DNA from: an uncultured Muribaculaceae bacterium
GTDB taxonomy: Bacteria > Bacteroidota > Bacteroidia > Bacteroidales > Muribaculaceae
Assembly (NCBI GenBank): GCA_910576775.1
Contig: CAJTJV010000008.1
Coordinates: forward strand, 21,409-85,408
Direction of reading: 5' to 3'
DNA length: 64,000 bases
The notes under the pieces are model-generated. The model saw nothing but the letters and a program-made list of their open reading frames with translations. It was not told the origin of the DNA and did no database searches. Made by a program: the position numbers and the translations under genes. This document shows positions 18,483-26,494 of the stretch, in pieces (position 1 is the stretch's first letter; each line of letters begins with the position of its first letter).

Positions 18483-19187
18483 TTAATACAGCTCTCTCAA
18501 TTCCGACAGATTCTTAATAGACAGTCCAGGGATTTCCTGAGCAGGCTCATTGAACCAAGGCCGTCCTTGAATACAAGCCGTCGCACAGCCGATAGTCCTG
18601 GCCGGTAGAATATCCTTGCTCACACTATCGCCAACGACAAGAACCTCATCCGGTCTTAGACCGAGGGCATCAACGCCGAGACGGAAAATCGCCGGATCAG
18701 GCTTGCGAACTCCGACTACAGCACTCTCTACTACAGTCTTGAAATAGCGGTCCAGACTATATGTTCTGAGAACCTCACCGATATTTCCGTAGAAATTGCT
18801 CACGAGCACCATCGGATAGCGGTTATAGAGGTAATCAAGCGTCGGTCGTGCCTTCTCGATGCACTCACGGGCGTGCCTGTCAGTATAGTCCGCGATAGCC
18901 GCTGCATAATTTCGTATATCGCCATCTGTCAAAGCCACACCGAGGCGCCGAAATTCTTCAAGCTCCAACCGCGCCTTTATCTCCATCATATCGCGGAAAT
19001 TATGTTCGGGAAATATATGACGTACTTTTGCAAGCTCACGTTCCGCAAAAACGTATGCCTTGCAGAATGTATCGAGCGGCAGTTCATCAATTGGCAGTGT
19101 CGAATACGCCTCGCGTATAATTACAGCCCAATGGTCGCCGCAGTTGTCGATAGTCCCTCCGTAGTCGAATATTATACCTTTTATCAT
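18483..19187 (-). CDS. HAD-superfamily hydrolase with altered motif I (inositol-lipid operon, last gene)
   Basis: 234 residues. HAD fold: motif I FDYGGTID (nucleophile Asp8), a cap of about 80 residues, motif II LVSNF, motif III RKPDP (Lys) and motif IV VVGDSVSKD. The second aspartate of DxDxT, normally the general acid/base, is Gly10 here, so simple phosphatase activity may be weak or the cap may supply the missing group. Changes at this position also occur in phosphonatases and haloacid dehalogenases. It follows the second CDP-alcohol transferase after 3 bases. An inositol-monophosphatase or headgroup-phosphatase role is suggested only by context. Confidence 0.85.
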   Translation of the reverse strand: MIKGIIFDYGGTIDNCGDHWAVIIREAYSTLPIDELPLDTFCKAYVFAERELAKVRHIFPEHNFRDMMEIKARLELEEFRRLGVALTDGDIRNYAAAIADYTDRHARECIEKARPTLDYLYNRYPMVLVSNFYGNIGEVLRTYSLDRYFKTVVESAVVGVRKPDPAIFRLGVDALGLRPDEVLVVGDSVSKDILPARTIGCATACIQGRPWFNEPAQEIPGLSIKNLSELRELY

Positions 19188-19190
19188 ACC

Positions 19191-20126
19191 CTATTTCTTA
19201 TTCTTTTCGAGCCATTCAGTCATACGCTTGCAGACATATTCATGACGGAGCACCATATATACAAGCAGGAAATTGAGCACTACCAGCTCAAAAGCGAAAT
19301 AGAGCCACGGCATTCTTGCGAAAAGAGCGCAGAAAAGAGCTATGCAGCGCCAGTTGAAAGACAGGATATTTGTGTATTTCATCAGAGGAAGACTCAAACG
19401 GCGGAATTCTGCACGGAATGCATCGCTCGGCATAGCGTTGCCGTAGCGCTTTCGGATAGCGGCGCGCAGCTTCTGCATAGCAGGGGTCGTGGCTTCCTGT
19501 TGGCGCGTATACCCCTTGTAGAACAGTAGCACAAGCTTGGCAAAGAAATTCTTCCTCCAGCTCATTGTATTGTATTTGGTCTGAAGGGCATCTCCACTAT
19601 CGAGTTCACTCCCGCCCTCGCCTTTAAGAAAATAAAGATGGAACTGCCGATAGTAGTCTGCCATGGCAGCCTGTTTTGCATGGCAAAGACCGGTAACAAC
19701 CGCAATAAGCCAGATAAGCCATGGATACGACTGGAAGAAAAATGATGTGTTGTTCTCCCGCAGACATATGGCGATATATATAGCTGCGAACCAAAGGTCG
19801 CCACTAACACCGTCAAGAATACGCCCGATACGCGAGTATTGTTTCGTCATCCTTGCAAGCTGGCCGTCGGCGCTGTCGAAGGAATTAGCCCACACAAGCA
19901 GCACCATGCCAAGGATATTTACCCAAATGTCATTGAAATAAAATGCCACACCGGCACCAACGCCAAGAAAAATCGAAGCTATTGTGATGGCGTTGGGCGT
20001 CACGCCGAGTTTTTTCGCCAGACAAGCCCATGCATAACCTATCGGACGATAAAACGCAAGATCGATATGCTCTTCCGTATCAAGCGATTTTAGAGAATCT
20101 TTATATGAACCGGTATTGTTATCCAT
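19191..20126 (-). CDS. CDP-alcohol phosphatidyltransferase family enzyme, unusual spacing and long insert
   Basis: 311 residues, longer than the usual 200-240. The active-site motif is D84-x2-D87-G88-x2-A91-R92-x8-G101-x3-D105-x4-D110; the family rule is x3 between the last two aspartates, so this enzyme has one extra residue. Several membrane segments follow, interrupted by a polar, charged insert of about 75 residues (about 160-240, including GGSELDSGDALQTKYN) that would lie in the cytoplasm. The enzyme should join a CDP-activated lipid or alcohol to an alcohol acceptor. It is distinct from the canonical enzyme encoded at 21933 in the same operon. Candidates are a PI synthase using free inositol or a different headgroup; neither is proven. 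Confidence 0.85.
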   Translation of the reverse strand: MDNNTGSYKDSLKSLDTEEHIDLAFYRPIGYAWACLAKKLGVTPNAITIASIFLGVGAGVAFYFNDIWVNILGMVLLVWANSFDSADGQLARMTKQYSRIGRILDGVSGDLWFAAIYIAICLRENNTSFFFQSYPWLIWLIAVVTGLCHAKQAAMADYYRQFHLYFLKGEGGSELDSGDALQTKYNTMSWRKNFFAKLVLLFYKGYTRQQEATTPAMQKLRAAIRKRYGNAMPSDAFRAEFRRLSLPLMKYTNILSFNWRCIALFCALFARMPWLYFAFELVVLNFLLVYMVLRHEYVCKRMTEWLEKNKK

Positions 20127-20131
20127 TAGGT

Positions 20132-20992
20132 TTATTTCAGTTTTTTAAGTTCATAAGTACGCTCCCGCAGGAATAGTCCAAGTTCTTCAGGCGAGGCACC
20201 GTGTGCCACCTGCTCTTCTACTGATATCGGCGTTCCTACACTCACATGTATTTCCGTTCCGCATTTACGGAACACTTCCGCCGGCAATCGCAGCGAGCGT
20301 GCAGGCCAGCATGCATGTCCGAGAAAATTAAACCACCGGCTATTGCTCCCATGAAAATAAATCGGGATTACCGGAACTTTCGCACGGTGTATTATCTGGA
20401 GAATAGAAGGTTGCCACGGACGATCCTGCAAACCGTCGTGTAGCGTTGTCTTGCTCATGGCTCCGGCCGGAAAAAATCCGACAGGATCGCCGGCACGAAG
20501 CATGGATATGGCCTTGCGTATGCCCGCAACACTGACAGCTCGCTTGGCAGGGTCGTCGGATGCCGACTGGTCGACGGCGATGAAATTGGGGCGCATGGCA
20601 GAAATCTTGTTCAGAATCATATTCACCATCACGCGGAAACGTGGACGATGGCGGGTGACAAGATAAATAAGGATAATCCCGTCGAGAGCTCCGAACGGAT
20701 GATTGCTGACAGTTATGAACGGACCTTCGGGCAGATTGTCGAGGATATCCCGGCCGTCGACACGTAATTTTATCTTGAATTCATCAAAAAGTAGGCGTTT
20801 GACAAATTCCGGGCCCGGAGTATCGCAGCAATTTCTATGCACACGGTTCACTTTATCGACCGAGAGAAAATGCAAAAGCCAATTTACAAATTTCTCATGT
20901 CCGTTGAGTGCCGGCACCATGGTACGTATATCGTCATAATTGAGGACGTCCGGCCGGACTTCATATTCGCTATAATCTTCCTGTTCTTTCAT
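20132..20992 (-). CDS. Lysophospholipid acyltransferase-like protein (PlsC/OlsA superfamily)
   Basis: 286 residues from the ATG at 20992, two bases after the previous stop (an upstream TTG is less likely). The acyltransferase block I is SNHPFGALDG, an H-x5-D form found in the OlsA/haemolysin-like branch rather than the H-x4-D of PlsC. The later block GFFPAGAMS corresponds to the substrate-binding FPEGTRS block, and VPVIPIYFHGSNS to block IV. No signal peptide or obvious transmembrane anchor, so probably a peripheral inner-membrane enzyme. In this operon it might acylate a lyso-inositol lipid or an amino-lipid; glycine-lipid or ornithine-lipid acyltransferases of the same branch are an alternative. 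Confidence 0.85.
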   Translation of the reverse strand: MKEQEDYSEYEVRPDVLNYDDIRTMVPALNGHEKFVNWLLHFLSVDKVNRVHRNCCDTPGPEFVKRLLFDEFKIKLRVDGRDILDNLPEGPFITVSNHPFGALDGIILIYLVTRHRPRFRVMVNMILNKISAMRPNFIAVDQSASDDPAKRAVSVAGIRKAISMLRAGDPVGFFPAGAMSKTTLHDGLQDRPWQPSILQIIHRAKVPVIPIYFHGSNSRWFNFLGHACWPARSLRLPAEVFRKCGTEIHVSVGTPISVEEQVAHGASPEELGLFLRERTYELKKLK

Positions 20993-20994
20993 AA

Positions 20995-21936
20995 TCAATG
21001 TTTGATTAGTGCCACATATACGGCATATCTGCCTACAAAGACGGCGAAAGGTTTGATCTTCATCAGCACATACTCGAAAATCACATATCCTGCGATTGCA
21101 GTGGCTACTCCGCCGAGGACATCAAGGATGTAATGGTGAGAAGTATATACAGCCGTGAACCAGATTCCGAGTGTAACCATACCGAGAGTAATCCTCCACC
21201 CAAGAGGCGAACGGCTGCGAAGGGAATATATAAATGCCACAAGCGTATATGCGGAATGCAGCGACGGCATAGCTGCAAATACATTGGCATTGCGCGCATA
21301 GAGCGCGTTGAAAATGCCCAGGCCTGTCATTTCGTCGAAACGCCCGAGACCGGCGACTTCGCCCGGAGTACCTTCAACTGCCTCTAAACCATGCATGGCA
21401 ACATACCATGGCGGCGCAGCCGGATGAACATAGTAAAGTGCGAAGCCCAGTAGATTGACAAGAAGAAAAACAATTGCGAAATGCAGATACGCGTCTGTGC
21501 GTCCGCTGAAATAAAGATACAAGCCGTAGACAATCGGCAGAGGCACCCAACAGAGGTAAAATATCCCTGCGAGGAAATCCATTGCCGTACAATGGTGTAT
21601 GGCAAAGTATTCATTCGGCGTAAGTATGCCCGATGCTGTGGCTATGCCAAAAAGAGCCTTCTCGTTATTATAGAGATCGGCGACATCGACCGGATTTACC
21701 TTATAATTCGGCAGTATGTTCATCCAGTCGTATGATATTCCGAAAATTATGAATGGAAGCAGGGCTATAACCAGGCGTCGCGTAGTACCCGCTACAAAGA
21801 ACAGCGCGAAAATCAAAGCCGCCAGAGCGAGATGCTCGGGACGGAATCCGACAAAAAGAGCTGTTACAATAAGCCAGAACACAAGCGCCCCGGCACACCA
21901 CAAGGCTTCTCCGGCAGTTGGCGTACCAAATTTCAT
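20995..21936 (-). CDS. AUR1/PAP2-like inositol phosphorylceramide synthase candidate
   Basis: 313 residues with about six to eight membrane segments. Three conserved blocks match the AUR1-type PAP2 fold: YYVHPAAPPWY (168-178), AAMPSLHSAY (His227) and YTSHHYILDVLGG (His268-x3-Asp272, the catalytic dyad). Enzymes of this type move phosphoinositol from phosphatidylinositol to a ceramide, and a homologue sits in the B. thetaiotaomicron inositol-sphingolipid cluster. The reaction would occur on the periplasmic face. The start codon overlaps the stop of the preceding CDP-alcohol transferase by 4 bases. A simple lipid phosphatase is the alternative, but the AUR1-like APPWY block and the neighbours favour the transferase. 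Confidence 0.87.
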   Translation of the reverse strand: MKFGTPTAGEALWCAGALVFWLIVTALFVGFRPEHLALAALIFALFFVAGTTRRLVIALLPFIIFGISYDWMNILPNYKVNPVDVADLYNNEKALFGIATASGILTPNEYFAIHHCTAMDFLAGIFYLCWVPLPIVYGLYLYFSGRTDAYLHFAIVFLLVNLLGFALYYVHPAAPPWYVAMHGLEAVEGTPGEVAGLGRFDEMTGLGIFNALYARNANVFAAMPSLHSAYTLVAFIYSLRSRSPLGWRITLGMVTLGIWFTAVYTSHHYILDVLGGVATAIAGYVIFEYVLMKIKPFAVFVGRYAVYVALIKH

Positions 21937-22640
21937 GCTCTGTTGTTCTCTTTAAGCCAGCGGCGGCTGTGTGTGAGACGGGCAAAGGCTGTCAGATTGG
22001 CGAAAACTGCAATAACAGCCATGGCTGTTACAAGAATCATATTAGGGTCGAAAGTCGATTCGGGAGAAAGACTATTGCCGGTAATACCCGTTGCAAGTAA
22101 AGCTATAGCCGTCACCACCACTCTTTCGGGACGCTGCATGAATCCTATCTTGCATTCTATACCGAGGCCTTCGGCACGTGCGCGTACATAACTTACCATT
22201 ATGCTGCCCACGAGAGCGAGAAAGGTTATAAGAGCTCCATAGCCATTTCCGCAACAAATCAGATAATAGGAAATGCCGCCAAGAGTAAACAGCTCGCAAT
22301 AACGGTCGAGTACTGAATCATACATAGCGCCATAAGTACTTGCCATGTTACCGAGACGGGCGACCTGGCCGTCGAGCATATCGAAAAGCGAGAATCCAAT
22401 AGTAAGAGCGCCGGCCCATATCAGCAAACTGAAATCCGGACTTTGATTATACTGACTTATCAGTATGCCTGCGTACGCCAGTACGCAGGCAGCGGCAATA
22501 TTGCCGCCGAGCCCGACAGTCGTAACCATATTGGGAGTTACGCCCAACCGTATCAGAAGCCTTACAAAAGGGTTTATTATGGCATAAATGCCTTGCTGGA
22601 GTGAATTACGAGCCTCTTTAGCCTCTTTCTTTATACTCAT
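21933..22640 (-). CDS. Phosphatidylinositol-phosphate synthase candidate (canonical CDP-alcohol phosphatidyltransferase)
   Basis: 235 residues from the ATG at 22640, one base after the GtrA stop; earlier in-frame starts at 22652 (ATG) and 22676 (GTG) would overlap gtrA. The complete signature is D87-x2-D90-G91-x2-A94-R95-x8-G104-x3-D108-x3-D112. Six membrane segments are predicted. By context it condenses CDP-diacylglycerol with inositol-3-phosphate to give phosphatidylinositol phosphate, which the PgpA-like neighbour would dephosphorylate. Alternatives are PgsA or another phosphatidyltransferase. PssA is encoded separately at 28898. Confidence 0.88.
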   Translation of the reverse strand: MSIKKEAKEARNSLQQGIYAIINPFVRLLIRLGVTPNMVTTVGLGGNIAAACVLAYAGILISQYNQSPDFSLLIWAGALTIGFSLFDMLDGQVARLGNMASTYGAMYDSVLDRYCELFTLGGISYYLICCGNGYGALITFLALVGSIMVSYVRARAEGLGIECKIGFMQRPERVVVTAIALLATGITGNSLSPESTFDPNMILVTAMAVIAVFANLTAFARLTHSRRWLKENNRA

Positions 22641-22641
22641 A

Positions 22642-23214
22642 TCAGTTATCATTTTTATCAGATTTAAGTCTGACACCTATCACATAGAGAAACTTGACAA
22701 AATAACGGTCGACACGACATGGCCGATAGACGAAATACCGCTGAAGGACAAAATTCCAGAACCATGATACCATCAGCGAGGTAAATATTCGCGCAACAGC
22801 ATAATAACCGTCCGGACTGAAACCTATCGTCTCAAGCCATGTCATAGAACTCATCAAATAATATACCGCCTGCGTTCCGAAAGCGTTGAGCAGCATACTG
22901 CCTACCCAAACCAACGTATATTTCACCATCACTGCACGCCAGTCGCAGTCATCGGCACGGAAGGTGAATTTATAATTCAGTATGCAATTGAGCACACCTC
23001 CGCATAAGGCGCCAAGGGCTGTCGACAGCCATGGAGTCAGGCCGGCCCATGCAAACAAGGCGAAACCGATAAACATATCGGTCCATCCGGCAGCCTGCGA
23101 GGTAACTATCGAACGCAGATATGTGAAAAGCAGCGAATCGCTGTGCAACAACTTGTCGCCGGCTTTAGCCATTTTGGATGTATGTTCATCCCTCAATTCA
23201 CACCGGCTGTCCAT
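22642..23214 (-). CDS. GtrA-like membrane protein
   Basis: 190 residues, or 176 from the alternative ATG at 23172 (MAKAGDK), which would leave a 25-base gap instead of a 17-base overlap with the PgpA-like gene. Four membrane segments with GtrA features: SQAAGWTDMFIGFALF in the first helix and LGALCGGVLNCILNYKFTF, then WFWNFVLQRYFVY at the end. GtrA proteins are thought to help flip polyprenyl-linked sugars. In this operon it is more likely to move or organise an inositol lipid, as proposed for homologous clusters. The function is inferred from context only. Confidence 0.85.
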   Translation of the reverse strand: MDSRCELRDEHTSKMAKAGDKLLHSDSLLFTYLRSIVTSQAAGWTDMFIGFALFAWAGLTPWLSTALGALCGGVLNCILNYKFTFRADDCDWRAVMVKYTLVWVGSMLLNAFGTQAVYYLMSSMTWLETIGFSPDGYYAVARIFTSLMVSWFWNFVLQRYFVYRPCRVDRYFVKFLYVIGVRLKSDKNDN

Positions 23215-23734
23215 AATAGAATATAATATTGATTGCCAATAATATCAAAGCGGAATATATACCGGCGAGAATGTCGTCCGCCATCATTCCGGCACCGCCG
23301 GGAATATTTTCCATACGACGTATCCCCAGTGGCTTGACGATATCGAAGAAGCGGAAAAGCGCCAACGAAAGAAGAATCTGCCACCATGGACAGATTGCCA
23401 CTCCTACAACCGGCAACAAAGACAGCCACTGACCTACCGTCTCGTCTATACATGCGACAACAGGATCCGACCCCCAGTAACGCTCCGATATATTGCTGGC
23501 CCAGACGCCCGCCATACCGAAAAAGACAACAGCCGCAGCCGTAATACCGACAACGGCAGCCGGTGACGCCCACAGATACAGCGGCAGCCACAGAACGATG
23601 GCAAGCAGAGCGCCCCACGTACCCGGAGCCACCGGAAGAAAACCGACACCAAGCGATGTCGCTATCATCTTTGGCAACAGCGGAAAACGGCCGCCATCAT
23701 CGGGCATTTTGGTATTTTTCCTGTATTTATTCAT
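23198..23734 (-). CDS. PgpA-like phosphatase, probable phosphatidylinositol-phosphate phosphatase
   Basis: 178 residues from the ATG at 23734 (a TTG two codons upstream overlaps the previous stop). Classic PgpA blocks: GVGFLPVAPGTWGALLA (29-45), DPVVACIDETVGQW (90-103) and FRFFDIVKPLG...IPGGAGMMADDILAG (127-158), with the acidic residues that bind Mg2+. Related enzymes dephosphorylate phosphatidylglycerophosphate, but the homologue in the B. thetaiotaomicron inositol cluster converts phosphatidylinositol phosphate to phosphatidylinositol, and the neighbours here match that setting. It is an inner-membrane protein. A true phosphatidylglycerophosphatase cannot be excluded. Confidence 0.9.
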   Translation of the reverse strand: MNKYRKNTKMPDDGGRFPLLPKMIATSLGVGFLPVAPGTWGALLAIVLWLPLYLWASPAAVVGITAAAVVFFGMAGVWASNISERYWGSDPVVACIDETVGQWLSLLPVVGVAICPWWQILLSLALFRFFDIVKPLGIRRMENIPGGAGMMADDILAGIYSALILLAINIIFYYGQPV

Positions 23735-23736
23735 TA

Positions 23737-24606
23737 TCAATCCTTTCTGGCCTCCTTTATTGCCGTAATGACAGCACGCGCTATATGTAGCGCGGCATCC
23801 TGGCGGCAGGGTGCGAAACTGGGCCAGTCGTTGAAATCTATAATCGTGAATGTTCCATCGGAAGCCACGATGCAGTCACCTCCAAAAATCCTGATATCAA
23901 GAATATCTGCAGCACGCATGCTGACATGCTTCAGTTTCTCGGGATCGAAAGCAAGATGGTGGGGATTGCCATTGATATTTTCATCTCCGAATTTGCTGTG
24001 ATTACGCTCCATCGGATAAAACCAATAGAAGAAACCGGTTCCAAGTATGCCGTAGAATTTCACGAGATCGCCGACAAGATGACGGTTTATCACCGCACGC
24101 TTTATTCCCCGCATGAAAAATTCCTGAAGGAGTTCCTGGGCTTCATCGGCATGGCGCACATAACATACATCTTCCTTGTGCTGCGACTGACCGTCGCCAC
24201 GTTTAATCCAACAGGCGTCGATTCCGGCGCTGCGAAGAGAGTCGCGCACGCCTTCGTCGGTATTCACAACCAATGTATCGGGATAAGGGAGTCCGGAGCC
24301 TTTCATTATACGTGCAAGACGTTCGCGTCCGCAGTTCTCTATGCCATAACCCGAATTTATTACGATAACGCCGGCATCCTCAAGCTCCTGAAGACGCTTT
24401 ATCGAACGTTCGTCACGACACATGGCAAGCACGACAGGCTCATCGGCGCCACCGGCGATGAATTGCTCCTCGCTGTAGACGTTCACTTCACAGCCTCGTT
24501 TGCGCAACTGCTCTGCAACCAAGTTGAAAATCGCGGCATCATTGCCTATATGGTTCGGCGAGTACGCGCCCGCGCGCATAACCCCGGCGATTCTTATCTC
24601 TGCCAT
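23737..24606 (-). CDS. ATP-grasp domain protein heading the inositol-lipid operon
   Basis: 289 residues, no signal peptide, hence cytoplasmic. An ATP-grasp fold: pre-grasp domain 1-90, then NCGRERLARIMKGSGLPYP (91-109), ATP-binding Lys135 with the loop RGDGQSQ (136-142), and the metal-binding end FGGDCIV (241-247) followed by D257-F-N259. Histidines at R201-N-H-S and H217 could touch substrate. ATP-grasp enzymes ligate carboxylates to amines, but one branch (the inositol 5/6-kinases) phosphorylates inositol phosphates. With this gene two bases from the PgpA-like gene, an inositol-related kinase or a headgroup ligase is worth testing. The substrate is unknown. Confidence 0.8.
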   Translation of the reverse strand: MAEIRIAGVMRAGAYSPNHIGNDAAIFNLVAEQLRKRGCEVNVYSEEQFIAGGADEPVVLAMCRDERSIKRLQELEDAGVIVINSGYGIENCGRERLARIMKGSGLPYPDTLVVNTDEGVRDSLRSAGIDACWIKRGDGQSQHKEDVCYVRHADEAQELLQEFFMRGIKRAVINRHLVGDLVKFYGILGTGFFYWFYPMERNHSKFGDENINGNPHHLAFDPEKLKHVSMRAADILDIRIFGGDCIVASDGTFTIIDFNDWPSFAPCRQDAALHIARAVITAIKEARKD

Positions 24607-24637
24607 TATTATCTATAGATGTTTGATATCAGCACTG

Positions 24638-24668
24638 CAAATGTACGACATTTTTCGCTAACTGCAAT
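24638..24668 (-). promoter_or_regulatory. Probable promoter of the inositol-lipid operon
   Basis: On the minus strand TACATTTG (24645-24638) fits the -7 consensus, and ATTG (24668-24665), a partial -33, lies 19 bases upstream. The ATP-grasp ATG is 31 bases downstream. This is the only obvious promoter for the eight closely packed genes. Confidence 0.5.
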
Positions 24669-24707
24669 ATGTAATAATTAAGACCCCCGTACGTTATATT
24701 ATAGAAT

Positions 24708-26123
24708 ATGAAGAAATTTATATACATACTGATAATGAGCGTCGCCTGCGCCGCCTGCATCGAGGACGGTTACACAACCTCGCCTTCCGACCAGCCGACT
24801 TTCTCCACCGATACACTCGACATTGGAATTGTCTTTACCGACGAGCCTACGCCGACAAGCCGTTTTCTCGTTCACAACCGGCATTCAAAACAGCTATCAA
24901 TAAGTGACATATCCCTATCCGGCGATGCCGCAGATTTTTTTCGGCTCAACGTCGACGGCATAACGGGCCGCAGATTCAGCAACGTCGACATACGCGGCAA
25001 AGATTCCATTTTCGTGCTTGTGGAAGCAACTCTTCCGCAGGGGTCCGCTCCACTGACAGATTTCAAGGCATCCGTCGACTTCACTACAAACGGCCGAACC
25101 CAATCGGTGGTTCTTGCCGCCAAAGGCCAGAATGTACACAGAATAAATGGTGATATTATTACCGAAAATACCACTTTCGACGACATTTTGCCCTATCAGA
25201 TCTTCGATTCTCTCGTTGTCGCCCCCGGAGCCACTCTGAAACTCACCCCGGGCACAACGCTCTGCTTCCATGACAAAGCATCTCTTATCGTCCGGGGTAC
25301 CCTTGTGAGCGAAGGAAGCGTAGAAAAACCTGTAACCCTCGCCGGCGACCGCACAGGAAACGTCGTTGCCGACATATCATTCGACATCATGTCACGGCAA
25401 TGGACGGGTGTATTCTTCACCGCAACATCTACAAGCAATATCCTGAGCCACACAAACATACGAAATACCTGGCAGGGAGTGACAATCGAAGGCGACCCGG
25501 CAACGGCAGATGACATTCCACAGCTTACAATTCATAACAGCAAGCTACGCAACAGCGGCGGCCTCGTCCTTGAGTCATACCACAGCAATATCGTAGCCAC
25601 CGGCTGCGAATTCGCAGAAGCCGCCGACGGACTTGTCTATCTTCAAGGGGGGCGCTATACTTTCAACCACTGCACATTCGCAAACTACTATCTTTTCTCG
25701 GCACTCGGAGGCCCGGCCATACAGTTCGCACATATCAGTGACGACCCCGATACAGGACTTGACGATCTTTCGGGCCAACCTTTCACATCTGCGGAATTCT
25801 CAAATTCCATAATCTACGGCAATGGTTCGGAGCTGTCGCATGGCGACCTGAACGGCACCGATATCTATTTCCGCCGCTGCCTGCTGAAAAGCAGCGGCGA
25901 GGATGACGATAATTTCATCGAATGCCTCTGGGACTCAGACCCACTCTACTATACCGTCCGTGAAGAATATATTTTCGACTACCGCCTCAAGCCGGAATCT
26001 CCCGCCATAGGTGCCGCCGACCCGCTTCTCACCCTTCCCGAGGCCGCAACAGACATCTACGGTCTACCACGAACAGAACCCGCGGAAATCGGAGCTTACG
26101 TATTCACTCCGCCGGCGGAGTGA
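24708..26123 (+). CDS. Surface or periplasmic lipoprotein with a right-handed beta-helix
   Basis: 471 residues. The lipoprotein signal peptide ends in SVACAAC (Cys17). Residues about 25-150 form an Ig-like, choice-of-anchor type domain. From about 150 on, short repeating strands with stacked Asn, Ser and Gly (for example NILSHTNIRNTWQGVTIEG, LTIHNSKLRNSGGLVLESY, YTFNHCTFANYY) fit a parallel beta-helix. The C-terminus IGAADPLLTLPEAATDIYGLPR is the standard ending of choice-of-anchor Q proteins (DxxGxPR). The function may be carbohydrate binding or degradation, but no catalytic residues are evident. It is transcribed divergently from the inositol-lipid operon. Confidence 0.8.
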   Translation: MKKFIYILIMSVACAACIEDGYTTSPSDQPTFSTDTLDIGIVFTDEPTPTSRFLVHNRHSKQLSISDISLSGDAADFFRLNVDGITGRRFSNVDIRGKDSIFVLVEATLPQGSAPLTDFKASVDFTTNGRTQSVVLAAKGQNVHRINGDIITENTTFDDILPYQIFDSLVVAPGATLKLTPGTTLCFHDKASLIVRGTLVSEGSVEKPVTLAGDRTGNVVADISFDIMSRQWTGVFFTATSTSNILSHTNIRNTWQGVTIEGDPATADDIPQLTIHNSKLRNSGGLVLESYHSNIVATGCEFAEAADGLVYLQGGRYTFNHCTFANYYLFSALGGPAIQFAHISDDPDTGLDDLSGQPFTSAEFSNSIIYGNGSELSHGDLNGTDIYFRRCLLKSSGEDDDNFIECLWDSDPLYYTVREEYIFDYRLKPESPAIGAADPLLTLPEAATDIYGLPRTEPAEIGAYVFTPPAE

Positions 26124-26151
26124 ATTAAAAATCTCACTAAAGCAAAACAAC

Positions 26152-26187
26152 AAGGACTTTAAAGTCTTCAAAAGCCTTAAAGTCCTT
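26152..26187. terminator. Bidirectional terminator between the beta-helix gene and the Dabb gene
   Basis: An 11-base perfect stem (26152-26162 with 26177-26187) followed by AATTTT on the plus strand and preceded by an A-rich run that serves as a U-tract on the minus strand. Confidence 0.7.
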
Positions 26188-26191
26188 AATT

Positions 26192-26482
26192 TTAGCAGCT
26201 ATAATCAACGCAGACGCGACCGGCAATCAATGGCTTTATCATAGCGACACATGCCAGATGTGCCGGATGTGCCGAATATGTGGTAAGAGCCTCGGTGTCG
26301 GCACATATGGCTGTAAGAGCTATATCCCAATTACCGTGTATCGCACCTGTGTCGATACCGACCTCGGCGGATTCAAGTTCGGGAATAACAGTGGGAAGCG
26401 CCTCAATAGCATCTTTAAAACGACGACAGACGTCCGCTTTTCCTTCGCCTTCAAGACGAAACATTACAATGTGTTTTATCAT
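26192..26482 (-). CDS. Dabb-family (stress-responsive alpha/beta barrel) protein
   Basis: 96 residues, the usual single-domain length. It begins with the characteristic MIKHIVMFRLEG strand and contains the SAEVGID strand and the TYSAHPAHLACVAMIKPLI helix of the dimeric alpha/beta-barrel family. Members are small cytoplasmic dimers that bind or cyclise small hydrophobic ligands; the bacterial ones mostly lack known functions. It starts 12 bases after the aspartokinase stop, so it is probably cotranscribed with it. Confidence 0.88.
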   Translation of the reverse strand: MIKHIVMFRLEGEGKADVCRRFKDAIEALPTVIPELESAEVGIDTGAIHGNWDIALTAICADTEALTTYSAHPAHLACVAMIKPLIAGRVCVDYSC

Positions 26483-26494
26483 AATATTTTCGAT

